A program made the position numbers and the translations under genes. A stretch of DNA of 64,000 bases from CAZOVB01 sp046541415 (lineage in GTDB: Bacteria; Planctomycetota; Phycisphaerae; SM23-33): NCBI GenBank assembly GCA_046541415.1, contig JBKHDI010000003.1, forward strand, positions 1-64,000. Direction: 5' to 3'. The notes under the pieces are model-generated. The model was not told the DNA's origin, did not search any database, and saw only the letters and a list, made by a program, of their open reading frames with translations. Within the stretch, counting starts at the first letter, position 1; every line of letters starts with the position of its first letter. Below, in pieces: positions 17,093-23,568 of this stretch.

Positions 17093-17515
17093 TCAAGCAC
17101 ACACTTCACCAGCTTCACCATCGGCGGCAAGACGGTCGAGAAGGACTAGCAGATCCACGTCGAGGAGCCGCTGGAACTGGGCGGGACCGACACCCAGGCC
17201 AACCCGCAGGAGGTCCTCATGGCTGCGGTCAACGCCTGCATGAGCGCGACATTCGTGACCCTGGCGACCCGGCAAGGCGTGGAGCTGAAGTCGCTGGAAA
17301 TCCACTCTCAAGGAGACATCGACCTGCGGGGTTTCCTGCGAATCGACCCGAACGTCGCGCCCGGCTATGAGCAGATGCGTTTCACCTTCCGCGTCGAATC
17401 CGATGCCGACACCGATCAGCTCGAACAGATCCACCAGACGGTCCGGAAGCTCTCGCCGAACTACTTCAATATGGCCACGGTGATCCAACTGCAGTCGGAG
17501 CTGGTGACTGGCTGA
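17087..17515 (+). pseudogene. OsmC-family gene interrupted by an in-frame TAG
   Basis: OsmC/Ohr proteins detoxify organic peroxides through a cysteine pair. The frame gives about 142 residues: EEPLELGGTDTQANPQEVLM, MAAVNACMSATFVTLAT, and DIDLRGFLRIDPNVAPGY are clear family signatures, with the catalytic Cys in NACMSA. The codon at 17147-17149 is TAG, in frame with both flanks, after only 20 residues. The N-terminal strand pair usual before the EEP motif is also shortened. A downstream start at 17219 would lack the ELGGTD segment. I regard the gene as broken. Confidence 0.6.
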
Positions 17516-17563
17516 TCTGCGGCCAGATCAGTCAGTCTGCCGCTGCTGCAGACAGGCCAACCG

Positions 17564-17595
17564 GCAGGCCGGTCGGGATTCCCCGGCCGGCCTGC
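17564..17595 (+). terminator. hairpin after the OsmC remnant
   Basis: GCAGGCCGG and CCGGCCTGC can pair across a 14-base loop, followed by TTCC. The T tract is poor, so termination is uncertain. Confidence 0.35.
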
Positions 17596-17638
17596 TTCCA
17601 ATCGACGAGACCAGCCATGGACAGGCCGCAGTTCCTGT

Positions 17639-17678
17639 TTGCATCTGCATAAACTGTTTGGTATGTTTCCGAACAGTT
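17639..17678 (+). promoter_or_regulatory. promoter with overlapping inverted repeat, XylR-like gene
   Basis: -35 TTGCAT at 17639-17644, a 17-base spacer and -10 TATGTT at 17662-17667. An inverted repeat (AACTGTTTGG / CCGAACAGTT, 17652-17678, one mismatch) brackets the -10 exactly, an arrangement suited to repression. The regulator gene starts 32 bases downstream, so autoregulation is the simplest reading. Confidence 0.6.
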
Positions 17679-17709
17679 GGATCTACCTGAACGAGAAGGA
17701 AGAGACTGT

Positions 17710-18822
17710 ATGTGGATCGCGCTGCTGACGGAGGCACATCTGCACTACTCGCGCCGGATCTCCCTGGCGGCGGCGACCTATCTTCGCAGCCTGGAGGAAC
17801 GGCCGAAGATCGCGATGATCCCCAGTGGTCACCTCTGCAACCCGGGATGGCTGGACCGGGTCGGCAGTTGGGCCGGTGCCATGGGCTATGCCCGCCAGGA
17901 CGACCTGGCCTTCGCTGCGGAAGAGGGGATTCCCATGATCAGTTGTGCCACTTCGGCCGGGGCGGATGTTGCCCGCGTCCTGCCCGACCATCGGGCTATC
18001 GGACGCCTGGCCGGCCAGCACCTGCTGGAGATGGGCCATCGGAGGGTCGGATTCGTCAACTATCCAGCGGTGCGAATCTGGCAGGACAGGCAGGAGGGAC
18101 TGCGCGAGACGATCGAAGCCGCCGGCGGCACGGTTTCTCCGATCCCCTGGAGCGGAGATGCAACCGATGAGTTGCGAGAGCAGCTTGTCGGATTCACCGC
18201 GGCGATGACGCCGACGGATTGCGACGCCGAACGGCTGATCGACGTAGCCATGGAACTGGGCCTGAGAGTCCCCCAGGACCTTGCCGTCATCGGCGTGGAC
18301 AACGATGCCTTCCTCTGCGAGATGGCAGAGGTCCCGCTGACCAGTGTCGACCCGGGTCCCGACGCGATCGGTCTGGCCGCTGCAGAGACGCTGTGGGAGG
18401 CATTGCAGGGAGGAAGCACTCCACCAATGACTGTGCAACACATGGAACCCCGCGGGCTGGCAGTGCGTCTCTCGACCGACCACCTGGCCCATGAAGACGA
18501 CTGCCTCCGCCGGGCCCTGCAGTTCATTCGGGATCACGGATGCGAGGAAATCACCGTCGACTCGATCATGCAGGACATGGACATCTCCCGACGTACGCTG
18601 GAGGTCCGGTTCAAGAAAGCTTTGGGACGCACGCCCCTCCAGGAGATCCACCGCGTCCGGTTCGAGCGGGCCAAACGACTGCTGACCGAGACGAGCCTGC
18701 GCATCACGGACATCGCCCACCGCTGCGGCTACCCCGACCACTGCCGCTTCAGCACGGAGTTCCGCCGCCACGTGGGCATGCCCCCCTCCGACTTCCGCCG
18801 CAACCACACTTCCATCAGCTGA
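17710..18822 (+). CDS. XylR-like regulator (sugar-binding + AraC domains)
   Basis: A 370-residue regulator. Residues 1-255 are a LacI/PBP1-type ligand-binding domain (HRAIGRLAGQHLLEMGHRRV, LAVIGVDNDAFLCEMAEVPL). Residues about 265-365 are an AraC double helix-turn-helix (ITVDSIMQDMDISRRTLEVR and ITDIAHRCGYPDHCRFSTEF). This is the architecture of E. coli XylR and of many planctomycete carbohydrate regulators. The start at 17710 (MWIALLTEA) follows AAGGAAGAG. It converges on the sulfatase gene, overlapping it by 8 bases. A second protein of the same design lies beyond the sulfatase cluster, so both may respond to polysaccharide-derived sugars. The ligand is not known. Confidence 0.88.
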   Translation: MWIALLTEAHLHYSRRISLAAATYLRSLEERPKIAMIPSGHLCNPGWLDRVGSWAGAMGYARQDDLAFAAEEGIPMISCATSAGADVARVLPDHRAIGRLAGQHLLEMGHRRVGFVNYPAVRIWQDRQEGLRETIEAAGGTVSPIPWSGDATDELREQLVGFTAAMTPTDCDAERLIDVAMELGLRVPQDLAVIGVDNDAFLCEMAEVPLTSVDPGPDAIGLAAAETLWEALQGGSTPPMTVQHMEPRGLAVRLSTDHLAHEDDCLRRALQFIRDHGCEEITVDSIMQDMDISRRTLEVRFKKALGRTPLQEIHRVRFERAKRLLTETSLRITDIAHRCGYPDHCRFSTEFRRHVGMPPSDFRRNHTSIS

Positions 18823-21319
18823 GGCGTTGGGCAGACTGTCGTCTGCGTCCGATCAGCCCGATCCCGCCCAGCCCAAGGAACACCAGCGTGCCCGGCTCGG
18901 GGACGACCGCAGTCAGGCTGGCCGGGGCAGAAGCCGGATCGGTCATCCCGTAGCCCCAGTTGCCCAGCAGCAGGGCTGCATCTTCCTGGTCGACCAGGCC
19001 GTCACCGTTGAAATCGCCCTCCTGCCATGCCCCGGCCGACTGCCATGCCGATAGCAGAATGCTCGCATCGGCCAGGTCCACCCGCAGATCCAGGTTCGCA
19101 TCGCCCGGTACGTATTCGACCACTTCGTCGATTCGCAATGCATTGAGCACGATCGCGCCGGTTGCACTGAGGTTCTCGACCAGCAACTCGATGCTGCCAT
19201 CCCCGTTGAATTCGCTGATACCGGTAAACTCGACCAGCACCGTTTCGTTGTCCCGTACAACGAAGGAGTTTGAGCTGACACCATCGACGGTCTCGGCCCC
19301 GATGATCTCGTAGAGCGTCTGATCGGTTTCCGACCCGCCAGAGCGGCTGGCCCAGACGAACATGTCATAGGTGACGGCCCGATGGGCGGTATCGAGGCCC
19401 GCGATTACCAGCGAGCCGATCCCATCGGCATCCGGGTCCGTGCCGGTCGAGTCATAGCGTCCGTTGATGTGCGTCTGGCTCGGGTCGATCCCGTTGAGGT
19501 CGAACGGGTTGTCGTCGCCGAGACTGAAGGCATCCGACGGGTCGTTGTTCGTGCTGTCCGAACCGAACGGTTCATTCATGGTAATGGAGATCACAGAAAG
19601 CTGGCCGTCGACCCGGGCCATCGTTCCCCCGCCGCTGCCGTGCTGGTCGATGTTGTTCATGCCCGCAAGAGCAATCGGCGAATCGACCCCGCTGGTGTAG
19701 AAGTTCACCAGCACCGAGCTGTCCGGCGGGTCGATCGGGTCATTCAGATCGTGACCGGTGGGCATGCCCGCATCGACCGACCGCAGGTAGTCCCGCATGG
19801 TCGTCCGCAACTGACCGACCAACTGCGGGTTGTCACCGGCCAGGTTCGTCGTCTCGCCGATGTCGCTGGTGATGTTGTACAGCTCGATATCCGTCGTGCC
19901 GTCCGGGTGGTAGATCTCCATCAGTTTCCAGTCGCCCGAGCGGATGGCACTGAATGGCTGGGGGATCTGCGGCGGTTCGTAGTTGTTCGATGTGTGCGGG
20001 TAGTGAAAGATCACCGAGTCGCGCCCGTCGGTGTCAGTCCCGTTCAGGACGTCGACGAACGACTGGCCGTCGATGTTCTGGTTGCCCGTGGCCGGGTCGA
20101 GTCCTGCCAGCTCGATCAGCGTCGGATACAGGTCGGAGTTGGTCACCAGCGCATCGGTGGTCATCGCGCCGGAGATCCCGGGCCCGGCGACAACCATCGG
20201 CCCACGCAGGCCCCCCTCGTACATGTGCCCCTTGCCGCTTTGCAGCGGGGAGTTCATGATCGCCGGGGCGTCGAAGTTTCCCGCACTGGTACTCAGCCCG
20301 CCGTTGTCGCTGAGGAAGACCACCACAGTATCCCCGGCCAGCCCGGAAGCAGTCAACTGCTCGCGGATCGCTCCCAGCGACTGATCGACCGAGTACATCA
20401 TCGCAGCATACGTGGCCACGTCATCCTTCTCGCCACTGCTCAGGGCGTCGAAATTGGCATAGGCGTTGTCGTCGAGCTTCTGGCGGAAGTGGGCCACGTC
20501 GACCGCCTTGGCGTCGATCGGCGTGTGGACAGCGTAGTGGTTCATCAGCAGAAAGAAAGGCTGATTGTCCGCGGCGGCATCGGAGATGAAATCCGTCGCG
20601 GCCCGGGCCAGGCGGTCGGGCAGGTATTCGCCCGGCTGGCTGCTGCCGGGGCCGAGATTCGGCAGGGCGAACGAGCCGGTCGAATCGGCGAAATACGTGT
20701 TGGGTTTGCCCGCCCTGCCCCCGCCGATGTTGACGTCAAACCCGTGGTTCAGCGGGTCGGCCGCCGGCGTGCCGTCGTCCCCGAGGTGCCACTTGCCCAT
20801 GTGGGCGGTACGGTAACCACCGTCCTGGAAGACTTCAGCCAGCGTGGTCGTCGAGTCGGGGATATTCAGGATGAAGTCGTCGGTTTCGTATAGATCGGCC
20901 CAGTCCTGCTTGATGTACTGGGTCATGTGATGGTCGGCCGGGTTCTGCCCCGTCACCAGGCTCATGCGGCTGGGCGAGCAGACTGGCGAGGGGCAATAGG
21001 CGTTCTGGAAGACCACCCCATCGCGGCCCATCGCTTCGAGATTCGGCGTTTCGAACAGCGTGTCGGTATCGCCCCGCATGGCGGCGTAATGCCGGCTGTA
21101 GGGCAGGGAGTTCTGCGACCAGCCCAGGTCGTCGACCTGGAAGAGCACGACGTTGGTCTGTCCCTGGGCCGAGGCCTGCAGGGCCAGCAACATCCCAGCA
21201 GCAGCCAACAACCGTGCCAGCCGCAACCCTACCAGCGGAGCAAGCCGGCTGACCATGTTCCGCAACTGCTTCTGAGCCCATCGCTTGAGTCTGCCGGTCA
21301 ATCTGGAAAGTCCGAACAT
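18815..21319 (-). CDS. secreted sulfatase with dockerin-like repeats and PEP-CTERM anchor
   Basis: An 834-residue type I sulfatase. A signal peptide precedes VVLFQVDDLGW, which carries the paired metal-binding aspartates. The formylglycine site is CSPSR at about 114-118, so activation by a formylglycine-generating enzyme is expected. YRTAHMGKWHLGDDG and VVFLSDNGGLS complete the active-site set. After the catalytic domain come about 200 residues of beta-rich sequence, then two dockerin-like calcium loops (DANLDLRVDLADASILLSAW, GDFNGDGLVDQEDAALLL). The C-terminal PEP-CTERM sorting signal is VVPEPGTLVFLGLGGIGLIG plus an Arg-rich tail. The substrate is probably a sulfated polysaccharide. The start has GGAG upstream. 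Confidence 0.92.
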   Translation of the reverse strand: MFGLSRLTGRLKRWAQKQLRNMVSRLAPLVGLRLARLLAAAGMLLALQASAQGQTNVVLFQVDDLGWSQNSLPYSRHYAAMRGDTDTLFETPNLEAMGRDGVVFQNAYCPSPVCSPSRMSLVTGQNPADHHMTQYIKQDWADLYETDDFILNIPDSTTTLAEVFQDGGYRTAHMGKWHLGDDGTPAADPLNHGFDVNIGGGRAGKPNTYFADSTGSFALPNLGPGSSQPGEYLPDRLARAATDFISDAAADNQPFFLLMNHYAVHTPIDAKAVDVAHFRQKLDDNAYANFDALSSGEKDDVATYAAMMYSVDQSLGAIREQLTASGLAGDTVVVFLSDNGGLSTSAGNFDAPAIMNSPLQSGKGHMYEGGLRGPMVVAGPGISGAMTTDALVTNSDLYPTLIELAGLDPATGNQNIDGQSFVDVLNGTDTDGRDSVIFHYPHTSNNYEPPQIPQPFSAIRSGDWKLMEIYHPDGTTDIELYNITSDIGETTNLAGDNPQLVGQLRTTMRDYLRSVDAGMPTGHDLNDPIDPPDSSVLVNFYTSGVDSPIALAGMNNIDQHGSGGGTMARVDGQLSVISITMNEPFGSDSTNNDPSDAFSLGDDNPFDLNGIDPSQTHINGRYDSTGTDPDADGIGSLVIAGLDTAHRAVTYDMFVWASRSGGSETDQTLYEIIGAETVDGVSSNSFVVRDNETVLVEFTGISEFNGDGSIELLVENLSATGAIVLNALRIDEVVEYVPGDANLDLRVDLADASILLSAWQSAGAWQEGDFNGDGLVDQEDAALLLGNWGYGMTDPASAPASLTAVVPEPGTLVFLGLGGIGLIGRRRQSAQRLS

Positions 21320-21389
21320 GGCACTTCTCCTCGGGTGCTTCCGGGCGCAGAGCGGTTGCGGCCTTGGTGAGTACGGGGGCTAGATATCA

Positions 21390-21421
21390 ACGGCCGTGCC
21401 GCGCGGAAGCGACACGGCCGT
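21390..21421 (-). terminator. hairpin between PEP-CTERM gene and sulfatase
   Basis: ACGGCCGTG and CACGGCCGT form a perfect 9-base stem with a 14-base loop in the gap between two leftward genes. No T tract follows on the minus strand, so it may be an mRNA-stabilising or attenuating hairpin and not a full terminator. Confidence 0.4.
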
Positions 21422-21457
21422 GATCTCCTCTAGAGCGTCTGTTCTGTGGACGAAAGT

Positions 21458-22228
21458 TCAGGCCTTGCGACGCCGACGCAGCACGGCCAGTCCACCGGCG
21501 GCCAGCAGAGCCATCGTCGCCGGCTCGGGCACGGCGACCGAGACGTTATCCACGCGCCAGTTGCCCGATTCTACGTTTCCGCGGCCAGGATCGAAGAAGA
21601 CCTCTGCGATGTAGCCCGATCCTTCGGAGGAAGGATCTTTCTGGAACAGGGACAGGTCCGTCCACATGCCGAGTTGCGAATTGTCCGAAAGGTCGATCAA
21701 CGTGACGTCAAAGTCGACGCCCAGGTTTCCTGCGATGGTGACTTTGTAGGCATTGATCAAATTGCTGTCGAAATCGGAGGAATCGATCAATCCTGCCGAT
21801 CCGGCCAACTGTGTGAAGCCACCGGAGCCGCGCATATACAGACTGCCGTCGCCATAGACCCGCAGGTTGATGTAGGGGGCTCCGCTGTCATCCCGCAGCG
21901 TCGTCTGCGTCGCCGGATCTCCGGCCGCGACACCCGACGTATCCACGGCGAAGTCGTACGACATTTCGAATTGATCTGCCAGTGTTGCGCTGAGGGCCTG
22001 CCGCACCTGGGCTTGCACGTCACCGCCTTTGGTCAGAGCGGCAGCGGATCCGATACCATCAAGACCGGCCACTTCGTTGGCACCGCCGGTGGCAAACAGC
22101 GTCCAGCTGTCCGGATCCCCGTCGGTCCAGCTCTCAAAGTCGCCGTTGGTCAGCAGCGAGCCGGCGGCCGGGCTGGCCATCAGTACGCTCAGGGCAATTG
22201 CTGCTGTAAGATATATCGTGAATTTCAT
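21458..22228 (-). CDS. PEP-CTERM extracellular protein
   Basis: A 256-residue exported protein. The signal peptide is MKFTIYLTAAIALSVLMASP. The body begins LLTNGDFESWTDGDPDSWTL, typical of a beta-sandwich carbohydrate-binding-like domain, and ends with VPEPATMALLAAGGLAVLRR, a PEP-CTERM signal for exosortase processing. The start at 22228 has AGGAGG 8 bases upstream. It lies upstream of the sulfatase on the same strand, 138 bases away, so the two may form an operon. No catalytic residues were recognised. Confidence 0.8.
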   Translation of the reverse strand: MKFTIYLTAAIALSVLMASPAAGSLLTNGDFESWTDGDPDSWTLFATGGANEVAGLDGIGSAAALTKGGDVQAQVRQALSATLADQFEMSYDFAVDTSGVAAGDPATQTTLRDDSGAPYINLRVYGDGSLYMRGSGGFTQLAGSAGLIDSSDFDSNLINAYKVTIAGNLGVDFDVTLIDLSDNSQLGMWTDLSLFQKDPSSEGSGYIAEVFFDPGRGNVESGNWRVDNVSVAVPEPATMALLAAGGLAVLRRRRKA

Positions 22229-22322
22229 CTTCCAAACCTCCTGTACATGAGTCTTGTTCACCGCAATCTGATTGATATGCGGTCTATGCTCCGGCATTGT
22301 AACCCTGGCATGGAAGAGTTGC

Positions 22323-22340
22323 TTTGCATATAATAGCAAA
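22323..22340 (+). promoter_or_regulatory. -10-like element with short inverted repeat
   Basis: TATAAT at 22329-22334 is framed by TTTGC and GCAAA. The -35 position (TGGCAT) is weak. It lies in the divergent gap between the PEP-CTERM gene and the second XylR-like gene and could serve the rightward gene. Confidence 0.4.
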
Positions 22341-22417
22341 ATAGTTTACATATTCTGCTAATCGAGCATCGCAGAGTCTCAAGGGACAGTAAGCCTATTT
22401 CAAAACAAAGAGATACA

Positions 22418-23557
22418 ATCCGAATCGCAGTTCTTCTGACCCGCAAGCAGCTGCACCTGCACCGGTCCCTGCCGGGTCTGCACCGATTCAGCCGGGAGCA
22501 CCCGGAGGTGCAGTTCCTGTCTATACACGAGGAGGTCGGCCTGGCCGATCTGCTGGCGGAAGGGCAGATCGACGGGGTTCTCGGCCATCGCGAATCCGAA
22601 CACCTTCCGACGCTGGAAGCCTGGGGCGGTCCTATGGTTTCGATCCTCTGGGGCGTCGGCGACGGGCCGATGGTGATTCACGATCACGGAGCGATCGGGC
22701 GGATGGCCGGCAGCTTCCTCGTCGAGCGAGGCTTTGCGGATATCGGCTATTGCGGGGCCCCTGCGGCTACCTGGTCGCAGCATCGCCGGGAAGGGCTGGT
22801 CCAGACGGCCCGGTCGGCCGGCAGGCGATTGCACGTCCTGAAAGACCAGCCCGGAATGGGCCCGGAGGTCTACAAGACCCGCTCAGGCTACATTGATGCG
22901 TTGGTTCGCTGGCTGGCCGATCGGCCCCTGCCGCTGGGCCTGTTCTGCGGGATCGACAGCATCGGGGATTTCGCCCTGCAGGCCTGCGCGACCTTGGGGC
23001 TGTGTGTCCCGGAGGACGTGGCCATTCTGGCTGCCGCCGGTGACGAATGGTTCAGCCGTTTCTGCGACCCGCCGCTTACGACGGTCAACACGGACCTGCC
23101 CGGCGTGGCCTACGAAGCGGCCTGCTGGCTGCTGGAGATCATCCAGGGTCGACCTGGCCAGACCGGAAACCTGCGCGTCGTCCCGCCGACCGGCGTGACC
23201 GAGCGGGCATCGACCGACGTATTCCCCTATGAGGACCCCGCCGTGGCCCGGGCCATGCGGTTTGCGAGGGATCACCTGGCCGATCCGGCCGGGGTGGACG
23301 ATATGGCCGCGGAAGTGGGTGTTTCGGCAAGCACGCTGCACCGCAGATTCGTCGCCGCCACAGGCCGGGCGCCAGGGGCCGCACTGCGAAGCCTGCGGAT
23401 CGAACGCGCCCGCCACCGGCTGATCGAAACCAATGACAGCCTCCTGCAGATCGCACTGGATTGCGGCTTCGGCGGCGCTGCCCAGTTCAGTCGGGAGTTT
23501 CGCAAGGCATTGCATACCAGCCCGTCGCAGTTCCGCCGGGACAACCGAGGGAGCTGA
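22418..23557 (+). CDS. XylR-like regulator, start codon uncertain
   Basis: A paralogue in design of the regulator at 17.7 kb: a LacI/PBP1-type domain (HGAIGRMAGSFLVERGFADI, AGDEWFSRFCDPPLTTVNTD) then an AraC domain (DDMAAEVGVSASTLHRRFVA, LLQIALDCGFGGAAQFSREF). Likeness to the paralogue (IRIAVLLTRKQLHLHRSL against MWIALLTEAHLHYSRRI) begins at about 22418, but no ATG, GTG or TTG lies between the upstream stop at 22334 and the GTG at 22508. Either a rare start (ATT 22397, ATC 22418, CTG 22355) is used, or a shorter protein starts at 22508, losing the first strand of the domain. It is divergent from the PEP-CTERM/sulfatase genes. Confidence 0.8.
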   Translation: MRIAVLLTRKQLHLHRSLPGLHRFSREHPEVQFLSIHEEVGLADLLAEGQIDGVLGHRESEHLPTLEAWGGPMVSILWGVGDGPMVIHDHGAIGRMAGSFLVERGFADIGYCGAPAATWSQHRREGLVQTARSAGRRLHVLKDQPGMGPEVYKTRSGYIDALVRWLADRPLPLGLFCGIDSIGDFALQACATLGLCVPEDVAILAAAGDEWFSRFCDPPLTTVNTDLPGVAYEAACWLLEIIQGRPGQTGNLRVVPPTGVTERASTDVFPYEDPAVARAMRFARDHLADPAGVDDMAAEVGVSASTLHRRFVAATGRAPGAALRSLRIERARHRLIETNDSLLQIALDCGFGGAAQFSREFRKALHTSPSQFRRDNRGS

Positions 23558-23568
23558 TCGGCCCTGCC

